Part shown: positions 9,101 to 19,877 of the stretch, in pieces
Layout of the letters: every line of letters begins with the position of its first letter
How positions within the stretch are numbered: the stretch's first letter is position 1
Assembly (NCBI GenBank): GCA_021307315.1
Contig: JAJSPD010000053.1
Location: 248,001-312,000 of the forward strand
Length of the DNA: 64,000 bases
Source of the DNA: Bisporella sp. PMI_857
Taxonomy: Eukaryota > Ascomycota > Leotiomycetes > Helotiales > Helotiaceae
Direction of reading: 5' to 3'
Program-made: the position numbers and the translations under genes
The notes under the pieces: model-generated
Told to the model about the DNA's origin: nothing
What the model saw: the letters and a program-made list of their open reading frames with translations, nothing else
The model's database searches: none

Positions 9101-10530
9101 TAGCTTTCTCACTCGACGGCAAGCAAGTCATCTCTGGCTCCGGCGATAAAACGGTACGACTCTGGGACGCAGTTACGGGAGCACTACAGCAGACACTTAA
9201 AAGCCATACTAGCTATGTCAATTCAGTGGCCTTCTCACCCGATGGCAAGCAAGTCGTCTCTGGATCTGACGATAAGACGGTACGGCTCTGGGACGCAGCT
9301 ACGGGAGCACTGCAGCAGACGCTTGAAGGCCATACTGGCTGTGTCAATTCAGTGGCCTTCTCACCCGATGGCAAGCAAGTCGCGTCTGGATCTGGTGATA
9401 TGACGGTACGGCTCTGGGACGCAGCCATGGGAGCACTACAGCAGACGCTTGAGGGCTATACTAGCTATGTCTATTCAGCACTACAGCAGGCGCTTAAAGG
9501 CCATACTAACTATGTCAATTCAGCACTACAGCAGACGCTTGAAGGCCATACTAGCTATGTCAATTCAGTGGCCTTCTCACTCGACAGCAAGCAAGTCGTC
9601 TCTGGATCTAGCGATAGAACGGTACGGCTCTGGGACGCAGTTACGGGAGCACTGCAGCAGACGCTTGAAGGCCATACTAGCTCTGTCAATTCAGTAGCTT
9701 TCTCACCCAACGGCAAGCAAGTCATCTCTGGCTCTGGCGATATGACGGTATGGCTCTGGGACGCAGCCATGGGAGCGCTACAGCAGACGCTTGAAGGCCA
9801 TACTGGCTGTGTCAATTCAGTGGCCTTCTCACCCGATGGCAAGCAAGTCGTCTCTGGATCTGGTGATAGGACGGTACGGCTCTGGGACGCAGCTACGGGA
9901 GCACTGCAGCAGACGCTTGAAGGCCATACTAGCCCTGTCAATTCAGTAGCTTTCTCACCCGACGGCAAGCAAGTCGCTTCTGGATCTGACGATAGAACAG
10001 TACGGCTCTGGAACGCAGCTACGGGAGCACCGCAGCAGACGCTTGAAGGCCATATTAGCTATGTTCATTTAGTGGCTTTTTCACCCGACAGCAAGCAAGT
10101 CGTCTCTGGATCTGGCGATATGACAGTACGGCTCTGGGACGCAGCCACAGGAGCACTGCAGCACACGCTTGAGGGCTATACTGGCTGTGTCGATTCAGTA
10201 GCTTTCTCACCCGACGGCAAGCAAGTCGCGTCTGGATCTCGCGATATGACGGTATGGCTCTGGGACGCGGCTACAGGAGCACTACAGCGGATGCTCATGG
10301 GCCGTACTATGTATGTCAATTCCGCAACTTTCTTATCTAATAAAAAGCTATTGCCATCTTTACGAGTATCAAACCATTGGATAGTGCAAGGTGATACGAA
10401 TATTCTTTGGCTGCCTCCCGATTATCGGGAAACTCATTCAGCCACTTGGAACGAAAGTCTTGTTATAGGGCATTCATCTGGGAGAATTTCCTTCTTTTGT
10501 TTTAAAAAGGAAGCAAAGCTTGTTATGTAA
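6143..10530 (+). CDS. HET-NACHT-WD40 NOD-like receptor (HNWD type)
   Basis: Three exons (6143-6935, 7003-8546, 8596-10530), all in phase, give about 1,423 residues with no break. Residues ~5-260 are a HET domain (YAILSHRW, DTCCIDK and RGWTLQELLAP are visible). The NACHT P-loop GLAGTGKST starts at residue ~317 and a Walker B-like VLVIDALDECEG near 415. A helical NACHT tail contains the LHHSSFRDFLL motif. From residue ~849 to 1340 there are eleven full 42-residue WD40 units, two 15-residue remnants and a degenerate final unit. In Podospora anserina this same order (het-d, het-e, het-r) controls heterokaryon incompatibility: WD40 senses the partner, NACHT oligomerises, HET kills. Here the frame is open and the Walker residues are present, so the gene looks functional. 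It is flanked by direct repeats and followed by a LINE. Confidence 0.95.
8809..10281 (+). repeat. Near-identical 126-bp WD40 repeat array
   Basis: 491 codons: one 41-codon unit, four of 42, two remnants of 15, then six of 42. Unit consensus positions are fixed (LQQTLEGHT, SVAFSPDGKQV, SGS, TVRLWDAATGA), while the two residues after GHT, the residue after the following V, and residues around SGS-x-D-x vary between units. Identity between units is high at the DNA level as well. Confidence 0.95.
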
Positions 10531-11759
10531 AATTAAAAAATATACATCTTTACTTCTTGGAAGGTCTTAAGGAACTATTTACTTATTGTTGGTATCACTC
10601 TCTGTGATACCTTTTTCGTATTGATAACTTGCAATAGCTTAAGTCGGTTGCCCACGGGGCACGTAGCACCGCGATCTCAGCGCAGTGCTATATATGCTCG
10701 TTGCAGGTGATTGACTTGTTCTTGATTGTTCTAAGTTACATCCTACGAGTGAGAACTTAAATACATTCAGGTGGTGGCCTGTGCGTCGTGAGACATTCAC
10801 ATGACTTTTGACTTTATACCGACACTTATATACTATTGTAAATCGCCACTTGCTTTCTAGCATTTTCTAAAAAGTATAGTATTTAATATATTTGCCACGA
10901 ATTCAATGATCCTCAGTATAAATAATGCAAGTGTCTCGATTGCTAAGCCTCAAATAATGCTTAACAAGAGCGTTAATAGTTTGTCCTAGTCCCAGAGTGA
11001 CTCATAGAGCTCTGTCGCTGCCTCAAGGTATCCTGCTTTGCTGATGATATTCGTATATATTGAAAATAGAAGAAGAGAGCCACGTGGCCTTCAGAGAGTA
11101 TAGGGCAAACGAGTCAATTGCTGAAGGTTGCAGAACAACCGCAGGAGAGAATCCCTCTACTTATAGAGGTGTGATACTCACATGCCATCACTGATGCTGT
11201 CAAACGGATAGATTGTAGGTGATCTTATCACAGAATAGGTTGTAGAAGAGGGCATACGAATTTGATTGTAGATCTAATAGAATCAACTATATCTAGAGTG
11301 ATGAAAATAGGGTCTAAACGCCAAGAGCGGCTAAGCCGAATCGAGCCAATAGGCTTGGCCGTTTCAAGATGCCTACTGTTGCAGCGTTGCCTACTGGTAC
11401 CTACTGTTGCCTATACTAGTGCCTACAATAGACTAGGTATGGTCCTTAGACCTAACCTGTTCAACAGTATATTTCGCGACTCGTATGCGATGGGTTTCTG
11501 GCGATCTATATTTGTTGGTACCAAGGCACTAGTGAGATCACATGACTCACCTGGCGTATGACTAGCTAGCGCTTAGATAGAGAATAACAACAACAACGTC
11601 TATCATAACGCTAGTATCTGTATATAACCCTCTACCCCTCCAGCTCACGCTGAGGCCTGTACCATACCAGAGGCCTATCCTCTGGCGTCCTTTCTTCGGT
11701 TTCAGAGCTCAGGGGGCCATGTAGCACTTGCTATGCACCCCCCGCCAAGACGTAAAATA
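10531..11759. other. Intergenic between NLR gene and LINE
   Basis: No gene recognised. It contains the second copy of the dispersed repeat (10618-10735) and, at about 11630-11759, a stretch resembling the 3' UTR of the downstream LINE, including a GACGTAAAATAGAAAACAAA tail. The region 11260-11560 has short repeated CCTACTGTTGCC/CCTACAATAG-type motifs, possibly an old LTR. Confidence 0.45.
10618..10735 (+). repeat. Dispersed direct repeat, copy B
   Basis: Second copy of the 4930-5040 repeat, same orientation, with the shared blocks GATAACTTGC, GGGCACGTAGCACCG, TATGCTCGTTG and GACTTGTTCTTGA. It starts about 90 bp after the stop codon of the NLR gene. Confidence 0.75.
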
Positions 11760-11883
11760 GAAAACAAACAAACAAACAAACAACAACAACAACAGCTAAC
11801 AACAAGGCAAGTCTCTCGCCGCCAACGGAACAGCTACAACAAAAAGCTCCTGCTGAAGCTTCGTCTGATTACTGCTCTATACA

Positions 11884-13287
11884 TTGCGCACTGCTTTCCC
11901 TCCCCCCCCTCCTCCAGCGGGTATGCCGCAAAGCACCCCCGTAGGAGGCGCGTCCTCGACGCGTCAAAAATCACTCGCAGAAACACTTCTTGCTGTAACT
12001 ACAGCTGCATCTACCAGGGCCGAAGAAGCTACTCTTCTCTTCGGCAACATAGCAAATATACTCGACGAGCAACTCCAAGGAGACTCTGCTAAAGCACTCC
12101 CTCTACATCTGCGCAAAAGCTTCTACGCGTTTTGCCAAGACATTTCTACCGTGGCCCAACACCATTTTGACAACCACGTGCGAGGCTCTCCCCGGCCTCC
12201 ATCACCTTATATCTGCTCTCATAAGCTTCTCAGCGCTACAAGCAACGCTTCGATTACTACCGCCTCACCAACTTCCTCCACAGAAGAGAATACTTTTCCT
12301 GCACCTGCCACAGCCCTTTCCTCCGTCAGCTTTCAGGAGCCCACACAAAAGCGCACAACTAAACCATCTCCAACAGCAGCTTCCCGAGTTAGCACACAGC
12401 CAAAAAAGAATGCTCCCCCAAAAGTTTCTCCTCCCGACAACCGCTTGTTTGTACGCCTACCTGAAAATCACGTGCTCAGGGCGGTGTCAGCATACAGCAT
12501 ACAAAACGACCTCAACAAGGCCCTGGGGAAAAAACTAGTCAAAGAGGTCCAAACCACAAAAACGAGATACGCTCTTTGCCCGCTATCTCCACAACCACAA
12601 GACTCACTTGACTTACTAATCCCCCAAATCACTGCGCTGTTCTCCGCAAAAGGGCCCTGCACAGTCGAGAAAGCTGGCAACTTGGTCAGCTACCGAATTG
12701 CCTTAATTCCCAGGTCTTTTCAAGACTTCCAAAATAACCAAATAACTCAAATCCCTGTTACAGCAGAACTCCTTTCGTCAGCTCTCACAAAAGAGCTCAA
12801 CGCTGCACCTACGCAAATAGTAGAAACCCGCCTTAGCTCTGAGTCCCTTTTTACAGCTTCAACTACCTAGATTGTCAGATTCCCAAGCAACACTAATCCT
12901 CTCCCTCGCTCCCTTCTTTTATTCGGAGCCAGAGTCTCCATCAAGCTGCTACCTAAAAAAGTAGTAACTATACAATGCAACCGCTGCTTAATGTGGCACA
13001 ACGAGCGGACTTGCGTCAGAGCCCCTCGCTGCCGCTTGTGCGGCTCTACTAAACACACCGAAAAAGAACACTCACCATGCTCTACAGCAGCTCATGCTTG
13101 CCCTCCACGCTATATCCACTGCCACGGCCCTCACTCGGCCGACTTCACAGAATACTTACTTCGCCCAAAGCCGGGTCAAGCTGGCCCTACCAAACAGCAA
13201 AAAGCCCAAATCCGACAATCGTGCTCAGCTGCCTATTTAAGAATCAAAGCGACCAACTGCCCTTCCCCACGCTACAAAATACGCTAA
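11884..13287 (+). pseudogene. LINE ORF1 (Gag), one in-frame stop
   Basis: One reading frame (from 11884, or from the internal ATG at about 11923) runs to 13287 apart from a single TAG at 12868-12870. The first part is Pro/Ser/Thr-rich with an RNA-binding-like region at residues ~175-300. After the stop the same frame carries cysteine knuckles (CNRCLMWHNERTC, CRLCGSTKHTEKEHSPC and a third CHGPH-type motif). It would coat element RNA in the LINE ribonucleoprotein. The stop falls between two clearly homologous halves, so this is a broken copy. Confidence 0.85.
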
Positions 13288-13484
13288 ACTCTATAGAAGT
13301 AGATATCCCTGAAGCACCAACAAGACCCAACACTCCTCCTACTAAACACTCTCTCAATCTTCCTCCCACTACAAGCCAAGGCTCACGGTTCTCTATACTC
13401 TCGCCTTCTGAGCAACTCCTGCCCGGAAAGCGCCTCTTTGCAAGCACAGCGCCGCAATAAGTAGTAAAAGCCTCCTTTCCTTTC

Positions 13485-16400
13485 TTTCGATTCTATCAAT
13501 AAACGTAAGGAAAAGTACTAGCTCGCACGAGCTAGCTCTCTCTACAGCTTTCAACTCCTCAACCGACGTTCTTCTGGTTCAAGAGCCTCGCATTTTTTCC
13601 GACTTAAACAAACGAATCACAAAAACACATCTTTCCTTTGAATGCTTTTCCCCAGTCGACACTTTCGACCACACTCCTCGCGTCATGACATACGTACGCA
13701 AAGGGGTAGGCTTACGCGCTACACAAATACGCCCACTTTCGCAAAACGACGAAATAGCTAATGACTTGCTCTTTTTGACAATCCAAACGCCAACAAACCA
13801 GCCGCTTATAATCATAAATGTGTACAATGCCCCTATAAAAACGTATACAAAAGCCAAAGCGCGGTCACCGCTCTGATGTCCCTGCCGGCATCTACTTTCC
13901 CTCCGGCTACTTTTATAGCAAGCGACTTCAACTTGCACTACTTGCTTTAGCAACCATTATATCAAAGCCCGTCTGACCCGTTTGCAGACCCTTTTGTTGC
14001 GTGGACCGAACTACATGACTTTTCTTTCATTTCACAAATAAACAAACCCACACACCAACTAGGAAATATGCTCGACCTCGCTTTCGCTTCTCCCAGCCTT
14101 CGCCGTATAGAAGTAAATACAAGCGTTAAAAGAAAACTCCAAATCGGTTCAGATCACTTACCTCTACTAACTAACATCTAGTGAAGCTCCAGAACTCGTA
14201 AACGACCAACACACATACGCTTTGCTACGCTTAAAAAAACACTTTTCTTTCTCTTCTCAAATACAACCTTAAAATACTCCTTCATTCCCAAGCAGTCCTA
14301 CAACACTTTTCTCGACAATTACGCCGTCAATATCGTCGAAGCAATTCAAAATGCTTATTAAAGCTCAGCTAAGCGCGCACTTCCACATAACAAAAGACAG
14401 CCCTGGTGGAACAACGCTTGCGCTACAGCAGTACAGGCATTTCGTGCGGCCAGAAAAGAACACTATAGGTTCGCAGCAAGCGAAGCAAAGAAAAAGCTAC
14501 GCAAAGCAACCCGGCAAGCAAAAGTGTCTTTCTACAAAAAAAGCTCGACGAAGCAGCCACAAGCAAAACGTCTTCAGCATTGCAAAGTAGCACAAGTCTA
14601 CGGGCTCATTCCGCTTTCCTCCCTTAAAAGACCCTTTCGCCCACGTGCTCCTCCGGCAACTACTCCAGAAGCAAAACGAAACATATTCGCACGAAACCTT
14701 CTACAAAACACTGCTAAAGCAATAACATTCCACTTACAGCTCCCGCCGTCCTGTAACGTCACTCCCGTTTCCTGACTTTACCGAACAAAAATAGAAAAGT
14801 CAATACTCGGAGCAGGCAATACCGCGCCTGGCAAAAACGAAATCCCACACCACTCTTACGAGTAATGGCCGCTGCTTAAAAGCCATATCAGTCAACTATT
14901 CCAAGCGTGCATACATTCGGCCACCACCCAATCTGCTTCCGCACCGCTATATTAGCTATAATCAGCAAACCCAAAAAAGCAGATCGGGCCTCTCCCCGGT
15001 CATACAGACCTATCGCTCTACTTTCGGTGCTCGGAAAAGGCCTGGAAAGACTAGTAGCAAAAGGATGTCATGGATTGCCTATAAAATACCAGGTAGTTGC
15101 AGCACAACAATTCGGCGCGCTCCTTTGCGGTCGTCGGTCGACCTTACAACATGCCTTACACATGACATCGAAACAGCGCTGAATCAGGGCTTGACAGCGT
15201 CGATGCTTACGCTCGACGTCAAAGGCGCTTTCGACGCTGTCCTACCAGGTAGGCTTGTCAAAAGGCTACGCGAACAAGCTGGCCTAATTACTTGGTAAAA
15301 TGGGTTGCATCGTTCGCTACAAAGCGTAAAGTATGCATTCGGCTCGACGGCGAAATCGGAGACGAAATAGAAATCGTGTGCGGGCTACCTCAGGGCTCTC
15401 CAGTTTCTGGCATTCTATTTATGCTTCACATTTCTCCTCTATTTTTCCTAAGACTATTCCAAGGAGGATTCGGCTACGCCGACGACGCCGCTATCTACAA
15501 AATCTCACCCTCTTTGAGAGAAAACACACACGCTCTCTCAGCTACCCTGGCACAAGCTCTAGAATGGGGACACTCGGAAGGAATTACGTTCGACCCTGAA
15601 AAATCAGAACTTCTACACTTCTCCCGCAGGCACGCGGACAAAAACAGATCACCATCGGTAACAGCTGGATCCCTCGTAGTATCTGAAAGCACGGAACGCC
15701 CTTACTTAAAATGGCTTGGAGTGCTTTTCGACAGGAAACTAACTTTCAAATACCACGCACTTGCTCAAGCAACCAAAGCTCTGAAAACAGCTCACGCTTT
15801 CTCGTCACTCGGCAACACGCTTCGAGGAGTCTCCCCTATGCTTACACGACAAGCCGTAACAGCGTGCGTCCTGCCGGTAGCGTACTTCGCAGCAGAAACA
15901 TGGTGGCCAGGCCGAAAAAGGCAAACACACAACGGCTACACTTCGAACCGAATAGATGGCCTACTCACAAAGCTTGAAATTACTACTCGAGCTGCAGCCA
16001 AAGCTATCCTCCCGGTCTTCAAAACAACCCCATACCCAATTCTATACCGAGAATCAGGACTGGCACCCCCCGAACTCAAGCTCGACGAAATAGCTAGGCG
16101 CGCAACATTCCGCATACGCCGGCTCGACCCTCAGCACCCGCTTCGCACACGAGCCGAAGCTGTCCGAGGGCCACTGATCCCGACTCGTCGTAGCCGCGTC
16201 CCAACTCGTTTCGCAATAAGATACCTGTCGCTACCTGCTTCAGAACAGCTCGACATGATAGCTCTACCACCTTGGTTCTCGGCCGAAAGCCCCGCAGATA
16301 TAGAGAAACGAATAGGCGCTCCTGACCCGACACACACCAAAGAACAACGGGCCGCCGCTTTCTCGCACTTTATCCACCATATTCCGGCAAACGACATAGT

Positions 16401-17280
16401 CGTGTACACGGACGGCTCAAAACTCCAAAACGGCAACGCAGGAGCAGGCTATGCTCTAGTACTGCCCGATGCTACAGTTAAAGAAGCTTTCGCTCTCGGC
16501 CCTAGCGCGGAAATCTTCGACGCGGAAGCTATTGCTGCGCTACTTGGTGCACAAGCAGCTCTTCGGCACCCGTCGAACGGACTAGCCAAAAACGCCTGGA
16601 TCTGCCTCGACAACCTCGAAGTCGCAAAACGCTTGCTGTCCCCTTCACTTACTACTTCACAGCCTATTTTCAATTCTTTTATCAAAGCTAGAGAAGACTG
16701 GCAGAAAAGAGACAACGTCACACTAGCCGGCGACATACACATCCGGTGGGTGCCTGGCCACGCAAACATTCCCGGAAACGACCTGGCAGATGCAGAAGCT
16801 CGTAAAGGCTCCTCCCAGCTCCCTAATGCTCCTTATCCATTGTCGTTTGCTTCACTAAAGAAATGGCACGCACAGCAAGCTTCACAAGCACGCGCAGAGT
16901 GGTGGGCGACTTCCGCACATGAAAACTACCAACTGCTATCAATCACTACTGCTCCCGTCCCTCCACAGGAGCTTCGGCTCCCTAGAAAAGAGCTCGGCCG
17001 CATCATAGCAGCCAGGTCAAATCACGGCGATTTCAAAGACTACCACGAAAGGTTCGACCATACAGACGCACAGCTTCATTGCTCCTGCGGCCTCCCCAAA
17101 ACTCCCATTCACTTCCTTTTCTGCAGAATCGCCCGCAGGCGCTGCAACCGACCCCGAGGGCCCCCTTCTACTCTAATCCCACAACTACTCGGTACTAGCG
17201 AAGGTGCCGCTACGCTAACTGAATGGTGGCGTAAAACCCGCTTTTTCGAGGACATCTGTCCTTACCGCAAAGCCAGCTAG
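13485..17280 (+). pseudogene. LINE ORF2: endonuclease, RT, RNase H (broken)
   Basis: The apurinic-type endonuclease is readable from ~13485 (LLVQEP, then later SDFNLH and GSDHLPL), with a frameshift near 13860 and TAG at 13948-13950. The RT fragments then change frame several times between 14350 and 15290 (SYRPIALLSVLGKGLERL, LDVKGAFDAV). From 15292 a 662-codon open frame carries GLPQGSPVSGILF, the catalytic YADD box (about 15475-15486), the thumb, RNase H (YTDGS, DAEA, LDNLEVAK, HANIPGNDLADAEA) and a C-terminal zinc-knuckle region. The enzyme would nick DNA and copy element RNA at the target. This copy cannot make full-length ORF2. Confidence 0.9.
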
Positions 17281-17591
17281 CTGGCCATTTCTTTTGTCAA
17301 CTATTACTTTTTCCTTTGTCCCAAACAACACATAATGACGGTGCGAGAGCCACGGGGAGTAGGAGGGCCAGAGCGTAGAGGAGGGCTCATTTCCCAGTTT
17401 CAGTGTAAATACCTTCCTACCTAATACTTGCGGTTAAGGAATAACGCCAAGTATCCCAACATGCCCCAGGCCTTCAGCCTCTGGATTCTAGGAGTTTACT
17501 CCTAGCGTCGTATCTTCGAGCACGGAGTAGGTCCCGTGCTTTGCACGGCCCTTTAGTTAGACGTTAAATAGAAAAACAAACAAACAAACAC

Positions 17592-18009
17592 ATTCAGCTT
17601 TCTTTATCAGCAAACACAATTTTCGCTCTTATAGTCAAACATTCCCAATAAGTGAACATTCAGTGTCCATTCGCCACACCTTACAACTTGACATTAATTC
17701 ATCTTTCGTAATCACATAGTCGAGAGCCACGAGCTCACAGATCGGTTTACACCTTGATCCTCAAGGATCCACGTCTGCCGCATACCATGGCTGACTTTAA
17801 ATTTTAAAACGGTGGGAGCGGAGCGGGGGCACCATAAGTAAGCTGACATATAAGAAGCAAATTCCTGAGTAACTTTTAACTAACCTTGATATAGGAAATG
17901 CCACACCCGTCTTCGGATGCAGATGTACGCGTTTTCCTCATCTTTACACGATCCTGCATACTAACAGCTCTAGTGCGAACAAGAGGGCATAGCTATTACT
18001 AGTAGGTAG
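17592..18009. other. Intergenic after LINE
   Basis: About 420 bp between the LINE tail and a broken helical ORF. I see no gene, repeat or RNA motif that I can support. Confidence 0.4.
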
Positions 18010-18763
18010 ATCAGATCTCTGCTAGTTGGCCTTGGGATTGGTTCGAGAGCATACTCTGGTCTACAATCTCTAGTACGCTCGCATAAGCAGGTTCAACATG
18101 CCTTATCGAGCCTGGAGACAAGAATAACTGAAGCACGGGCGGCTCTAGAGGCAGGGAAGTTGGAATCGGCAATGGCACTCCTCAGTTTACTCGAAAGCGA
18201 GTTGGATCCCGCGAAGAAGGCATCCTCAGAATGCTCGAGACTAGAAAACTGGATGTGGGAATATGTGCCAAACCTCGTCCGTAAATATTCCACGGGTTCG
18301 CTATTAGAAGACATGTACAATAGTAGTTCCGAAGGTGTCCTGGATTTGGAGTTCGTATTGGCTAGTGCGAAGTCGCTTCCCATTGGGCAGCTTGAGCGAT
18401 TTCTCTTCAATCGATCCTATCCAAGATTAGATGGAACAGCCTATGCCATATAAATGGAGAATATTGGTAGCTCAAGTGGTATTTCTCCTGTCTTTGGTAG
18501 ACCAAGAATGCCTGGAGGACGGTATTACACAAAAGGATATATACGACTTCCTTAGTGGCAGCATCTTGGTTGGACGCAACCCTTTTACGGGACTTAAAGT
18601 TCTGCTTGGCAAAGGCATGGACGAGGTATCGTACAATATTGCCCGAGCCAGTCTACGAGTAATCGACGCAACCGCCGCCCTCTCCAGCAACAAACCAGAT
18701 CCTGTGATTGGAAATGGCTCATTGCAAAGTAGGCTAGCTAGAGGGGTTAGGAATAAGGGTTAA
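18010..18763 (+). pseudogene. Hypothetical helical protein, probably frameshifted
   Basis: Frame 1 is open from 18010 to TAA near 18453 and reads as an amphipathic, charge-rich helical protein (SSLETRITEARAALEAGKLE, SGLQSLVRSHKQVQHAL). No ATG sits at the 5' end. Frame 2 then carries a further ~100 hydrophobic/helical codons from about 18431 to 18763 (KWRILVAQVVFLLSLVDQEC, RASLRVIDATAALSS). The two frames overlap by about 20 bp with no good splice sites. The simplest reading is one gene broken by a one-base shift near 18440-18455 and lacking its start exon. I do not recognise the family. The length and position beside the LINE fit a decaying accessory gene. Confidence 0.45.
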
Positions 18764-19267
18764 GGATGGGTTATGTAGGTGGGCTAGAGATGAGAGTTAG
18801 CTTGAGAGATTAACTTGAAAAGTTAGCCACATGCATTGGCCACATGGGTTAGCAAAGTGGTAGCTGAAGAGATTGGCTTGGGGGTAACTATGCTCGAGGA
18901 ATAACGATCGACAACTCCGGCCGCGTCAGATCTACTCCCGTCCTTTCTATGCCTTTCAAACTGCTTGGGCAGTCGCCCATTGTATTCCTTGCTTCAGTCC
19001 ACTCTCAGATATCCTTCCAATTTTTACATTTGAACTGCTGAGTGTCGTCTAAAATATATGTATAATGTTACTCGGCCCAAGCAAATCGCTGTGGCCATGT
19101 CCACATGAGTGACCCAATTCGGAACACATTAACTGCGAGATAAGTTCAAAGTAAATTACATATATTATCTATTTATTAAATATCTTAAGCACATTTCTCT
19201 CCGACCACATACGTTTCACCATCGGACAAATACTTATTCATATGAAATAGACAACTGAACACTACCG
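18764..19267. other. Intergenic
   Basis: No gene seen. The first 130 bp repeat GGTTAG/GTTAGC-like words loosely. The rest is AT-rich and is likely the 3' flank of the minus-strand secreted-protein gene. Confidence 0.4.
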
Positions 19268-19877
19268 CTACATGGCTACCACTACACAAAATATTACCAA
19301 GAAGCTCAGAAGCAGACTTGAATTTGGTATCGACAGCGTTGCCAAGCTAAAATTTCCAGGAGGCGGTGGCATTGTTATTCTTGATGTTTGCAACGGTTGA
19401 GAAGATGACGCGGTGTTCGCGGGCGACGGTGCAACGCTTGTAGGGTATACGATATTGGAGGTGTTAGTTGCTTAATGAATCAGCGAGCTTCTTAGGTTAT
19501 CTCAAGAACTATAGACTTACAAGGTGTAGCAGTAGGAAGTGCTTGGTTCGTGATTGTGCCGACCTCGCAATACTCATGAAACACATCCATAGCAGAGCGT
19601 GCTTGTGAATCCAGGCCGCATTTTTCTTTAACAGCCTGCGATATAAGGGAGTTGACCTCGCTGGAGCTGTCTGTGCAGAAACAGCTGTACGTCGTGTATT
19701 CCTTTGCACCACAGTATTTGACCATTCCTCGAACGATACTGCTAACAGGGTTCATAGCACATGAAGGTAAAGAGCTGTATCCAGGAACCAAATTGATCCA
19801 AACCGTATTGGCTATTGCTTGCAGAATTAACAGCAAAAGGCTGAGTATGCTGAGATGCTGAGATGCTGAGCTGTCAT
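19268..19877 (-). CDS. Small cysteine-rich secreted, probably GPI-type protein
   Basis: Minus strand, two exons joined over 19471-19520 (GTAAGT donor) in phase. The mature part has six cysteines in a CFEM-like spacing (SLPSC, KYC, SCFC, EKC, EYC). It is followed by a Ser/Thr/Pro-rich stretch and a hydrophobic C-terminus (LLLSFLVIFCVVVAM) that could be a GPI signal. A Leu-rich signal peptide (ILSLLLLILQAIANT) precedes it. The only nearby ATG, at 19875-19877, is out of frame with the signal peptide because of a tandem 8-bp unit between them, and an in-frame stop lies further upstream. So either an upstream exon is missing from my model or this copy is switched off by one extra repeat unit. CFEM-like proteins sit at the hyphal surface or act as effectors; the role here is unknown. 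Confidence 0.6.

Larger units (their letters stand above)
11760..17591 (+). mobile_element. Tad-like LINE retrotransposon, degraded
   Basis: Nearly full-length non-LTR element. ORF1 (Gag with zinc knuckles) is followed by ORF2, read as endonuclease, reverse transcriptase and RNase H in that order, which is the Tad1/I-clade layout. It ends in a GTTAAATAGAAAAACAAAC tail with an AAAC-repeat near 17591. Several stops and frameshifts break ORF1, the endonuclease and the N-terminal RT. The RT palm to RNase H part stays open for 662 codons. The 5' edge is uncertain, because an AAAC-rich tail-like sequence lies at 11745-11795. I found no convincing target-site duplication. Confidence 0.9.

Noticed and set aside
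8841..9968. Long minus-strand frames inside the WD40 array
   Set aside because: They repeat with the array because the 126-bp units are a multiple of three; they are mirror frames, not genes.
18720..18880. GGGTTAG-like words suggesting interstitial telomere repeats
   Set aside because: The words are irregular and never form a TTAGGG tandem; composition alone explains them.
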